Assembly: GCA_007134805.1 (NCBI GenBank)
Contig: SLKB01000236.1
Span: 1-14,020, forward strand
From: Paracoccaceae bacterium
GTDB lineage: Bacteria > Pseudomonadota > Alphaproteobacteria > Rhodobacterales > Rhodobacteraceae
Direction: 5' to 3'
Length of the DNA: 14,020 nucleotides
The notes under the pieces were generated by a model, which saw only the letters and a list, made by a program, of their open reading frames with translations, was not told where the DNA came from and ran no database searches. Below, piece after piece: positions 8,917 through 14,020 of this stretch (position 1 is the stretch's first letter; the number at the start of each line of letters is the position of its first letter). The translations under genes were made by a program, and so were the position numbers.

Positions 8917-10494
8917 TCAGCTCGCCGAGCTCATCAGCGCCGAGAGATTGCCGCGATGCTGGTGCACCACCAGTCGGTTGAGCGCATTGATATAGGCCTT
9001 GGCCGAGGCGACCACCGTATCCGTGTCCGAGGACTGGCCCGAATAGACGATCCCGTCCTGCGCCAGCCGCACGCTGACAGTCGCCTGCGCATCGGTTCCG
9101 CCAGTGACCGCATGGACCTGATAAAGCTCCAGCCGCGCCTCGTGCGGGAAGAGCATCTTGACCGCGTTGAAGGTCGCATCGACGGGCCCGTCGCCCGTGG
9201 CGTCGATCACGGTCTCGGTGCCGCCGATGCTGAGCGTCATCTCGGCCTCCTGGGGGCCATCGGTGCCGCAGATCACGCGCAGGCGGCGCAATTGCAGATA
9301 GGCGTCGGAATCGTCGAGGCTCGCCTCGGCCATCAGCGCGATCAGGTCGTCGTCATAGACTTCCTTCTTGCGATCGGCGAGCGCCTTGAAACGCACGAAC
9401 ACATCCTTGAGCTGGTTGTCGCCCAGCTCATAGCCCAACTCCGAGAGTTTGGCGCGCAGCGCCGCACGGCCCGAATGCTTGCCCATCACCAGGCTGGTCG
9501 AGGCGAGCCCGATATCCTCGGGGCGCATGATCTCGAAGGTTTCCTTGTTCTTCAGCATCCCGTCCTGATGGATGCCCGATTCATGCGCGAAGGCGTTCTT
9601 GCCGACCACTGCCTTGTTGAACTGCACCGGAAAGCCCGAGACCGCCGCCACCATGCGCGAGATGCCGATGATCTTGGTCGTGTCGATCCGCGTGGCATAG
9701 GGCAGGATGTCATTGCGCACGCGCAGCGCCATGACGACTTCTTCCAGCGCCGTGTTGCCCGCGCGCTCGCCCAGACCGTTGATCGTGCATTCGATCTGGC
9801 GCGCGCCGGCCTCAACGGCGGCAAGCGCATTGGCCGTCGCCATGCCCAGATCATTGTGGCAATGCGTGGCAAAGGTGATCTCATCGGCGCCGGGCACGCG
9901 CTCGCGCAGCATGGCGATCAGCGCGGCGCTCTCGCGCGGATAGGTATAGCCAACCGTGTCGGGGATGTTGACCGTCGTGGCGCCTGCCTTGATCGCGGTC
10001 TCGACAACGCGGCAGAGGAAATCATGCTCGGTCCGCGTCGCATCCATTGGCGACCATTGCACATTGTCGCACAGGTTGCGCGCATGGCTGACGGTGGCCT
10101 GCACGCGCGCCACCATGCCATCCTGATCAAGCGCGGTGATGTCGCGGTGCAGCGGCGAGGTGCCGATGAAAGTGTGGATCCGCGCGCGGGGGGCATGGCG
10201 CACGGCCTCCCAGCAGCGGTCGATATCGCCCGTGTTGGCGCGCGCAAGGCCGCAGATGACCGCGTCCTTCGCGTTCTTCGCGATCTCCGAGACGGCGCGG
10301 AAATCCCCCTCCGAGGCGATGGGAAAGCCCGCCTCGATGATATCGACGCCCATCTCGTCGAGCAGTGCCGCGATCTCGAGCTTCTCGGCATGGGTCATGG
10401 TGGCGCCGGGCGATTGCTCGCCATCGCGCAAGGTGGTGTCGAAGATCAGGACGCGATCCTGCTCGGCGGTCTCTGTCCGGTGTGACTGGGTCAT
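8917..10494 (-). CDS. leuA: 2-isopropylmalate synthase
   Basis: First committed enzyme of leucine synthesis: condenses acetyl-CoA with 2-ketoisovalerate to 2-isopropylmalate in the cytosol. The 525-residue protein has a TIM-barrel catalytic domain beginning IFDTTLRDGEQSPG (17-30, catalytic Arg23-Asp24), the metal-binding HCHNDLGMAT (211-220), the family signature around NGLGERAGNTALEEV (239-253) and ESGIHQDGML (305-314). The C-terminal third (about 395-515) is the LeuA dimerisation/regulatory domain that binds leucine for feedback. This domain and the HxH pair favour LeuA over homocitrate or citramalate synthase, though a related acyl-CoA condensing enzyme cannot be fully excluded by eye. The ATG at 10494 has CAGAGGG nine bases upstream. 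The leader holds a Leu-rich leader ORF, which strongly supports the leucine assignment. Confidence 0.95.
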   Translation of the reverse strand: MTQSHRTETAEQDRVLIFDTTLRDGEQSPGATMTHAEKLEIAALLDEMGVDIIEAGFPIASEGDFRAVSEIAKNAKDAVICGLARANTGDIDRCWEAVRHAPRARIHTFIGTSPLHRDITALDQDGMVARVQATVSHARNLCDNVQWSPMDATRTEHDFLCRVVETAIKAGATTVNIPDTVGYTYPRESAALIAMLRERVPGADEITFATHCHNDLGMATANALAAVEAGARQIECTINGLGERAGNTALEEVVMALRVRNDILPYATRIDTTKIIGISRMVAAVSGFPVQFNKAVVGKNAFAHESGIHQDGMLKNKETFEIMRPEDIGLASTSLVMGKHSGRAALRAKLSELGYELGDNQLKDVFVRFKALADRKKEVYDDDLIALMAEASLDDSDAYLQLRRLRVICGTDGPQEAEMTLSIGGTETVIDATGDGPVDATFNAVKMLFPHEARLELYQVHAVTGGTDAQATVSVRLAQDGIVYSGQSSDTDTVVASAKAYINALNRLVVHQHRGNLSALMSSAS

Positions 10495-10503
10495 CGGGGC
10501 AAT

Positions 10504-10510
10504 CCCTCTG
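10504..10510 (-). promoter_or_regulatory. leuA ribosome binding site
   Basis: CAGAGGG on the minus strand, nine bases before the leuA ATG, is a good Shine-Dalgarno and decides the start. Its core CAGAGG is exactly complementary to CCTCTG, which occurs twice inside the upstream leader ORF (10652-10657 and 10623-10628) and could mask it. Confidence 0.7.
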
Positions 10511-10519
10511 CGGCTGCAT

Positions 10520-10538
10520 CGGATCGCGTGGCGATCCG
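10520..10538 (-). other. Perfect hairpin just upstream of the leuA ribosome site
   Basis: CGGATCGC and GCGATCCG form a perfect 8-base stem with a 3-base loop (CAC on the minus strand), ending nine bases before the Shine-Dalgarno. No T-run follows. It may be an mRNA processing or stability element, or part of the leuA attenuator. Function is inferred from position only. Confidence 0.5.
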
Positions 10539-10577
10539 TATCTGGGTGTCTGGGGTGTGTGTCATGTGTTGGGGGGG

Positions 10578-10609
10578 CGGGCGCTGATCACCTCTGAGCG
10601 GCGCGCCCG
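10578..10609 (-). terminator. Candidate attenuator (terminator-like) hairpin of the leu leader
   Basis: On the minus strand CGGGCGC (10609-10603) pairs with GCGCCCG (10584-10578), a 7-base perfect GC stem with an 18-base loop. The 5' arm lies in the loop of the 10591-10628 hairpin and the loop holds that hairpin's 3' arm, so the two cannot form together. A C-run, not a U-run, follows (seven C at 10577-10571), so intrinsic termination is uncertain. Rho-dependent or translational control is possible. Confidence 0.45.
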
Positions 10610-10628
10610 TCGGGGACACGCTCAGAGG
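10591..10628 (-). promoter_or_regulatory. Candidate antiterminator hairpin of the leu leader
   Basis: CCTCTGAGCG (10628-10619) and CGCTCAGAGG (10600-10591) are a perfect 10-base inverted repeat with an 18-base loop that itself contains CCCGACGGG. The 5' arm covers the last codons and the stop of the leader ORF. A ribosome terminating there would block this stem, while one stalled at the first of the four Leu codons would leave it free. That is the logic expected of an antiterminator in leucine attenuation. Confidence 0.55.
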
Positions 10629-10699
10629 CGGCTAAGCAGAAGCAGACCCGTCAGAGGGGTCGCCTTGCGCAAGGCCGGGATGTGCTTTGAGCCGAACAT
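10622..10699 (-). CDS. leuL: Leucine leader peptide (attenuator ORF) upstream of leuA
   Basis: A 25-codon ORF, ATG at 10699 to TGA at 10624-10622, lying 127 bases before leuA. Residues 1-6 are MFGSKH and residues 16-25 are LTGLLLLSRL. Seven of 25 residues are leucine, including four consecutive codons (CTG CTT CTG CTT at 10645-10634). Such Leu-codon clusters ahead of leuA are the hallmark of ribosome-mediated attenuation, where leucyl-tRNA supply sets stalling and hence folding of the downstream RNA. The expected transcription start is at or one base before the ATG, so the ORF is probably on a leaderless mRNA, as known for trpL of rhizobia. Two further small hairpins lie within the ORF (10645-10661 and the palindrome 10662-10675). 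Too short for standard gene callers. Confidence 0.75.
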   Translation of the reverse strand: MFGSKHIPALRKATPLTGLLLLSRL

Positions 10700-10706
10700 G
10701 GGACCT

Positions 10707-10735
10707 AGTATAGGCAGCGGCCGCGATAATGAAAA
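10707..10735 (-). promoter_or_regulatory. Promoter of the leu leader and leuA
   Basis: TTTTCA (10735-10730) and TATACT (10712-10707) are separated by exactly 17 bases on the minus strand. The -10 matches the sigma70 consensus at five of six bases and the -35 at four of six. The start of transcription is expected about seven bases past the -10, at 10700-10699, which coincides with the leader ORF ATG. It faces away from the lepB promoter region. Confidence 0.65.
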
Positions 10736-10780
10736 CCCTGTTTTTCCCGCTCACATTCGCGCCGGTGCTCGGGCTCTCGC

Positions 10781-10809
10781 TTGACACTCCCAGCCCCCCC
10801 CCGCATGAA
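10781..10809 (+). promoter_or_regulatory. Possible promoter of the lepB operon
   Basis: TTGACA at 10781-10786 is a perfect -35 hexamer. The best -10 at 17-base spacing is CATGAA (10804-10809), only three of six matches. The spacer contains nine consecutive C (10794-10802). Transcription would start near 10816, about 30 bases before the lepB ATG. The weak -10 makes this tentative. Confidence 0.35.
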
Positions 10810-10846
10810 GCCCGCAACAACATCAATCGCGGCAGGATCCGGGCGC

Positions 10847-11635
10847 ATGGCAACCACCGACGGCAAGAAAGACGGGCTTTGGGACAATATCAAGACGATT
10901 ATCTATGCGCTGCTGATCGCGGGCGTGTTTCGCACGCTGTTCTTCCAGCCGTTCTGGATCCCCTCGGGGTCGATGAAAGAGACGCTGCTGATCGGTGATT
11001 TCCTGTTCGTCAACAAGATGGCTTATGGCTATTCGCGCTATTCCTGCCCCTTCGCGATCTGCCCGATCGAGGGGCGCCTCTTTGCTGCGGACCCCGAGCG
11101 CGGCGATATCGTCGTCTTCCGCCATCCCGGCACTGGCGCCGATTACATCAAGCGCCTGATCGGTCTGCCCGGCGACAGGGTGCAGATGCGCGACGGCATC
11201 CTGTGGCTCAATGACGAGGCGATGCCGCAGGAGCCCGACGGCGATTTCATCGAGATCTATGAGCGGCAGGGCTCGGCCGGGCAGTTCCCGCGCTGCGAGA
11301 ATGCGCCGGTGGGGCAGGGGGGCGAGTGCCGCAAATCCCGCGCGATCGAGACGCTCCCCAATGGGGTGAGCTACCCGGTGCTCAACATCAACGACAATAG
11401 CGGTGGCGACAACACGCCCGTCTTCACTGTGCCCGAGGGTCATTTCTTCTTCATCGGCGACAATCGCGACAACTCGCTCGACAGCCGGATGCCGCGGCAG
11501 GTGGGCGGGGTGGGCATGGTGCCCTTCGACCACCTGATCGGACGCGCGCGCCATGTCGTCTTCTCGGCCGAGGGGCGGTCGCTGTTCTTCTTCTGGACCT
11601 GGCGGTCGGATCGGTTCTTCGAGAGGCTGCGGTGA
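10847..11635 (+). CDS. lepB: Signal peptidase I
   Basis: Inner-membrane serine protease (Ser-Lys dyad) that removes signal peptides from proteins exported by Sec and Tat. The ATG at 10847 ([16 protein letters not shown]) has AGGA nine bases upstream and gives 262 residues; upstream in-frame starts at 10805 and 10781 lack a ribosome site. A single N-terminal membrane span covers about 16-33. Box B is [14 protein letters not shown] with nucleophile Ser42. Box D is [12 protein letters not shown] with general base Lys102. Box E is [11 protein letters not shown] (204-214). Two Cys flank an inserted loop (Cys67, Cys72), and another pair is at 150 and 161; whether they form disulfides is unknown. 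First gene of a tightly packed operon; the stop overlaps the rnc GTG. Confidence 0.96.
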   Translation: MATTDGKKDGLWDNIKTIIYALLIAGVFRTLFFQPFWIPSGSMKETLLIGDFLFVNKMAYGYSRYSCPFAICPIEGRLFAADPERGDIVVFRHPGTGADYIKRLIGLPGDRVQMRDGILWLNDEAMPQEPDGDFIEIYERQGSAGQFPRCENAPVGQGGECRKSRAIETLPNGVSYPVLNINDNSGGDNTPVFTVPEGHFFFIGDNRDNSLDSRMPRQVGGVGMVPFDHLIGRARHVVFSAEGRSLFFFWTWRSDRFFERLR

Positions 11636-12342
11636 AGCAGGCGGCCGATCTGCGCGCCTTTGCCGCGCGGCTGGGCCATGAGTTCGCGCGGCCCGAATTG
11701 CTGCTGCGCGCGCTGACGCATCCGTCGATGTCGAGCCCCTCGCGCCCCGACAACCAGCGACTGGAATTCCTGGGCGACCGCGTGCTGGGGCTGGTGATGG
11801 CCGAGGCGCTGCTCAAGGCCGACCGGGGCGCCGCCGAGGGCCAGCTTGCGCCGCGCTTCAATGCGCTCGTGCGCAAGGAAGCCTGCGCCGAGGTGGCGCG
11901 CAGCATCGGGCTGGGCGAGGCGCTGAAGCTTGGGCGGTCGGAAATGCTCTCGGGCGGGCGGCGCAAGGAGGCGATCCTTGCCGATGCGATGGAGGCGGTG
12001 ATCGCGGCCGTCTATGTCGATGCCGGGTTCGAGGCCGCGCGCGCCGTGATCCTGGCGCATTGGCAAGACCGGATCGCGGGCGTGGAGACCGACGCGCGCG
12101 ACCCCAAGACCAGCCTGCAGGAATGGGCGCAGGCCCGCGGCCAGACCCCGCCCTGCTATGCCGAGATCGCCCGCGCCGGCCCCGATCATGCGCCCGAATT
12201 CACCGTCGAGGTGCGCCTTGCCTCGGGCGAGCACGCGCGCGCCACTGCCGGCGCGAAGCGCCAGGCCGAACAGCGCGCCGCGCGCGCCCTGCTCGAGCGG
12301 CTGACCGACCAGACCCGCGCAGAGGGTCAGGGCCCAGAGTGA
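11632..12342 (+). CDS. rnc: Ribonuclease III
   Basis: Double-strand-specific endoribonuclease that matures rRNA and processes mRNAs and small RNAs in the cytosol. The GTG at 11632 overlaps the lepB stop as GTGA, with GAGAGG upstream. It has 236 residues. The RNase III domain signature [13 protein letters not shown] is at 42-54, with catalytic Glu45 and Asp49; the second acidic cluster [11 protein letters not shown] has Asp118 and Glu121, and Glu69 matches the RNA-cleavage Glu of the family. A double-stranded RNA binding domain fills about 157-225 ([14 protein letters not shown] to [15 protein letters not shown]). The first Glu of the usual ERLEFLGD is Gln42 here. The product lies upstream of Era, its usual genomic partner. 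Confidence 0.96.
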   Translation: MKQAADLRAFAARLGHEFARPELLLRALTHPSMSSPSRPDNQRLEFLGDRVLGLVMAEALLKADRGAAEGQLAPRFNALVRKEACAEVARSIGLGEALKLGRSEMLSGGRRKEAILADAMEAVIAAVYVDAGFEAARAVILAHWQDRIAGVETDARDPKTSLQEWAQARGQTPPCYAEIARAGPDHAPEFTVEVRLASGEHARATAGAKRQAEQRAARALLERLTDQTRAEGQGPE

Positions 12343-12428
12343 CGCAGGCGGCCCGGGTTGCGCGCAGACTGGCCTTCGCAGCCGATCTGGTCTATGCGAC
12401 GCTTGACACACAGGAGTGCACCCCATGA
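12339..12428 (+). CDS. Possible 29-codon ORF linking rnc and era (uncertain)
   Basis: A GTG at 12339 overlaps the rnc stop as GTGA, and the ORF ends with TGA at 12426-12428, overlapping the era ATG as ATGA. It fills the 82-base gap exactly and would encode 29 residues (ending [11 protein letters not shown]). No family is recognised. About 72 percent of third positions are G or C, lower than the neighbours. It could be a real small protein, a translational bridge, or chance. Confidence 0.2.
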   Translation: MTQAARVARRLAFAADLVYATLDTQECTP

Positions 12429-13336
12429 CAACCCGCGCAGGCTTCGTGGCCCTGATCGGAGAGCCCAATGCCGGCAAATCGACGCTGACCAATCGCATGG
12501 TCGGCGCGAAAGTCTCGATTGTCACGCACAAGGTGCAGACCACCCGCACGCGCATCCGCGGCGTCGCGATCGAGGGCGCCGCGCAGATCGTCTTCGTCGA
12601 CACGCCGGGGCTCTTCCGGCCGCGCCGCAGGCTCGATCGTGCGATGGTGGCCGCGGCCTGGGGCGGGGCGGCGGATGCCGACATCGTGGTCCTGCTGATC
12701 GAGGCGCATCGCGGGTTGACCGAGGGGGTCCAGGCGATCCTGGACGCGCTGCGCGACCGGCTGGGGGCCGGGCGGACCGTGGCGCTTGCGATCAACAAGA
12801 TCGACCGGGTTCGCCGCGAGACCCTGCTCGCCCTCGCGCAAGAGATGAACGCGGCCTATCCTTTCGCGCAGACCTTCATGATCTCGGCCGAGAAGGGGCA
12901 CGGGGTCGAGGATCTGCGCCGCTGGCTTGCCGAGAGCCTGCCCGAAGGGCCCTGGCTCTACCCCGAAGACCAGATCGCCGATCTGCCGCTGCGCATGATC
13001 GCCGCCGAGATCACCCGCGAGAAGCTGACCCTGCGCCTGCATGAGGAACTCCCCTATCAGCTGACCGTCGAGACTGAAGCCTGGGAAGAGCGCAAGGACG
13101 GCTCGGCCCGGATCGACCAGCTCATCTATGTGGTGCGCGACGGGCACAAGGGGATCGTCCTGGGCCACCGGGGCGAGACGATCAAGGCGATCAGCCAGGC
13201 CGCGCGGGCAGAGCTGGCCGAGTTCCTGGGCCGGCCCGTGCATCTGTTCGTGCAGGTGAAAGTGCGTGAAGGCTGGCTTGACGAGGCCGAGCGCTTCTCG
13301 CAGATGGGGCTCGACTGGCGCGACGGGGCGTCGTGA
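12425..13336 (+). CDS. era: GTPase Era (30S assembly)
   Basis: GTPase that binds the 3' end of 16S rRNA and checks 30S maturation; cytosolic and partly membrane-associated. The ATG at 12425 ([12 protein letters not shown]) has GGAG eight bases upstream, better than the GTG at 12416. It has 303 residues, the usual length. G1 is GEPNAGKST (12-20), the switch I region carries QTTRTR (38-43), G3 is DTPG (59-62), G4 is NKID (124-127), G5 is SAEKG (154-158). The C-terminal KH domain has the GxxG loop in VLGHRGETIKAI (245-256). The stop overlaps the next gene's GTG. Confidence 0.97.
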   Translation: MTTRAGFVALIGEPNAGKSTLTNRMVGAKVSIVTHKVQTTRTRIRGVAIEGAAQIVFVDTPGLFRPRRRLDRAMVAAAWGGAADADIVVLLIEAHRGLTEGVQAILDALRDRLGAGRTVALAINKIDRVRRETLLALAQEMNAAYPFAQTFMISAEKGHGVEDLRRWLAESLPEGPWLYPEDQIADLPLRMIAAEITREKLTLRLHEELPYQLTVETEAWEERKDGSARIDQLIYVVRDGHKGIVLGHRGETIKAISQAARAELAEFLGRPVHLFVQVKVREGWLDEAERFSQMGLDWRDGAS

Positions 13337-13668
13337 GGCCAAAGCTGGCCAGCGGGATCTGGGTCGCGGCCTATCTGCGACGGCTGACGCTCGCGAGCAT
13401 CCCGGCCTATGTCACCTGGCGCGGCGACGCGCAGGCGGGGGCCGTGATGGTCAAGCTGGCACGGCTGGACGGGACGGCGACAGTCTATCAGCGCCAGTTC
13501 GATTTCGACCATGACACCTATCGCTGGCAAGTGCTGCGCGACGGGCCCGAGCGCGAGGTCGACACCATGCTCGCGCGCCAGCGCGCGATCGACCGCGACC
13601 TGTGGGTCATCGAGATCGAGGACGCGCGCGGGCGGCATCTGCTGGACGAAGAGGGGCTGGCGGAGTGA
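13333..13668 (+). CDS. DUF1491 family protein
   Basis: A small 111-residue cytosolic protein of a family known mainly from alphaproteobacteria and without an assigned function. Recognised from LASGIWVAAYLRRLTLASIPAYVTWRG near the N-terminus and RAIDRDLWVIEIEDARGRHLLDEEGL at the C-terminus, matching my memory of DUF1491 proteins next to era in Rhodobacteraceae. It has no membrane span or catalytic motif. The GTG at 13333 overlaps the era stop as GTGA, so it is probably translated with Era. In relatives recO often follows; here the next gene is clpX on the opposite strand. Confidence 0.8.
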   Translation: MRPKLASGIWVAAYLRRLTLASIPAYVTWRGDAQAGAVMVKLARLDGTATVYQRQFDFDHDTYRWQVLRDGPEREVDTMLARQRAIDRDLWVIEIEDARGRHLLDEEGLAE

Positions 13669-13695
13669 CGCGCGACGGGGACGAAGCCCAGGGGC

Positions 13696-13707
13696 GGGGG
13701 GGGGGGG
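13696..13707. repeat. 12-base poly-G tract
   Basis: Twelve consecutive G on the plus strand, 28 bases after the DUF1491 stop. It is long enough to be prone to replication slippage or to sequencing error, but sits outside any gene. Confidence 0.85.
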
Positions 13708-13745
13708 CGCCAGCTCAGCGTGCCAGGGCACACTTCGCAGCCGCT

Positions 13746-13766
13746 GCCCGGGCCTGCGCCCCGGGC
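13746..13766 (+). terminator. GC-rich hairpin, possible terminator of the lepB operon
   Basis: GCCCGGG (13746-13752) and CCCGGGC (13760-13766) form a perfect 7-base stem with a 7-base loop, 78 bases past the DUF1491 stop. No T-run follows, so termination here is a guess from stability and position. Confidence 0.35.
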
Positions 13767-13841
13767 GGGCACCCGGCGTCAGGAGCTTGCGCATAGTCGA
13801 AATGAGTAATCGCGGTGAGAGCGCCCTGCGCCGCGCTTGCG

Positions 13842-13868
13842 CCAGTCACGTTTGTCCCAGTCACGTTT
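13842..13868. repeat. Imperfect 15-base tandem repeat
   Basis: CCAGTCACGTTT occurs at 13842-13853 and again at 13857-13868, with a period of 15 bases and three variable bases (GTC) between copies. It lies 26 bases beyond the end of clpX. Confidence 0.8.
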
Positions 13869-13884
13869 CCGACAGGCACGATGA

Positions 13885-13903
13885 CGCGGGGCGTCACCCC
13901 GCG
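13885..13903 (-). terminator. Hairpin over the clpX stop codon
   Basis: CGCGGGG (13885-13891) and CCCCGCG (13897-13903) form a perfect 7-base stem with a 5-base loop holding the clpX TGA. The 5' arm on the minus strand lies in the last codons of clpX. It may end or stabilise the clpX transcript; no T-run follows. Confidence 0.4.
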
Positions 13904-14020
13904 CTAGCCGCACCTTTCTTGGTGTCGGCATAGATGATCAGCGGTTTCGCATCCGAATTAACCGCCTCTTCATTGACCACCACTTCCGAGACATTTTCCA
14001 TCCCCGGAAGTTCGAACATA
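13894..14020 (-). CDS. clpX: ATP-dependent Clp protease ATP-binding subunit ClpX, C-terminal end (partial)
   Basis: The last 41 residues of a gene that continues beyond the window. The tail reads [20 protein letters not shown], then [12 protein letters not shown], and ends KKGAASAG before TGA at 13896-13894. This matches the ClpX C-terminus (compare MYDLPSMEDVEKVVID and KPLLIYG of E. coli). ClpX is the AAA+ unfoldase that feeds substrates to ClpP. The visible part belongs to the C-terminal small AAA subdomain, so no Walker or sensor motif can be checked. It converges on the lepB operon. Confidence 0.85.
   Translation of the reverse strand, partial: MFELPGMENVSEVVVNEEAVNSDAKPLIIYADTKKGAASAG

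Larger units (their letters stand above)
13669..13893. other. Convergent intergenic region between DUF1491 and clpX
   Basis: No convincing gene. It holds a 12-G homopolymer (13696-13707), a strong GC hairpin (13746-13766) and an imperfect 15-base tandem repeat (13842-13868). Third-position composition of the one longer minus-strand frame (13715-13897) is much less GC-biased than in the neighbouring genes. Confidence 0.6.

Noticed and set aside
10571..10577. Seven-G tract in the leu leader as a G-quadruplex
   Set aside because: Only one G-run of this size; the four spaced runs needed are absent on that strand.
10805..10846. Longer lepB N-terminus from ATG 10805 or TTG 10781
   Set aside because: No ribosome site before either; the ATG at 10847 has AGGA at nine bases and gives the normal LepB start (MATTDGKK).
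12403..12431. TTGACA at 12403-12408 as an internal promoter for era
   Set aside because: No -10-like hexamer at 16-18 bases (TGACAA is a poor match), and it would start transcription inside era.
13715..13897. Minus-strand 60-codon frame (starts [10 protein letters not shown]) whose GTG overlaps the clpX stop as GTGA
   Set aside because: No family is recognised. Third-position GC is about two thirds, well below the neighbouring genes. It is Ala-rich and crosses a tandem repeat and a strong hairpin. The overlap with the clpX stop is probably chance.

Overview
The window looks like a chromosomal segment of a high-GC alphaproteobacterium of the Rhodobacteraceae (Rhodobacterales) type. This rests on protein similarity recalled by eye (LepB, RNase III, MreB, LeuA, DUF1491, the ClpX tail) and on gene order; no search was run. 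Most of it is core housekeeping DNA. I see no IS element, prophage, tRNA, rRNA or CRISPR array.

Layout. (1) At 1-2068, on the plus strand, is the end of a surface-glycan cluster: the last codons of an upstream gene, a GT4-type glycosyltransferase and a GT2-like glycosyltransferase, linked by ATGA stop/start overlaps. (2) At 2087-8688, on the minus strand, is the rod-shape (elongasome) operon in the order mreB, mreC, mreD, mrdA (PBP2), rodA. It ends in a 2-hydroxyacid dehydrogenase of the GhrA type. Junctions from mreC onward overlap by 4-8 bases, so translation is probably coupled. A sigma70-like promoter lies upstream of mreB. (3) At 8917-10494, on the minus strand, is leuA (2-isopropylmalate synthase). 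Its roughly 200-nt leader holds a 25-codon leucine-rich leader ORF, not previously listed as a gene here, with a promoter placed so that the transcript should begin at or next to the leader ATG. Two mutually exclusive hairpins follow. (4) At 10847-13668, on the plus strand and divergent from leuA, is the operon lepB, rnc, era, DUF1491, again with GTGA overlaps. (5) At 13669-13893 is a convergent intergenic region with a 12-G tract, a GC-rich hairpin and a short tandem repeat. (6) At 13894-14020, on the minus strand, is the 3' end of clpX, running off the window.

How the genes work together: MreB filaments, with MreC and MreD, position the SEDS glycosyltransferase RodA and the transpeptidase PBP2 for lateral wall synthesis. 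LepB releases secreted proteins. RNase III and Era act in rRNA maturation and 30S assembly. LeuA commits 2-ketoisovalerate to leucine. The feature most worth follow-up is the leuA leader: a probably leaderless, Leu-codon-rich attenuator peptide whose switch hairpins have no classical U-tract and whose sequence is complementary to the leuA Shine-Dalgarno.
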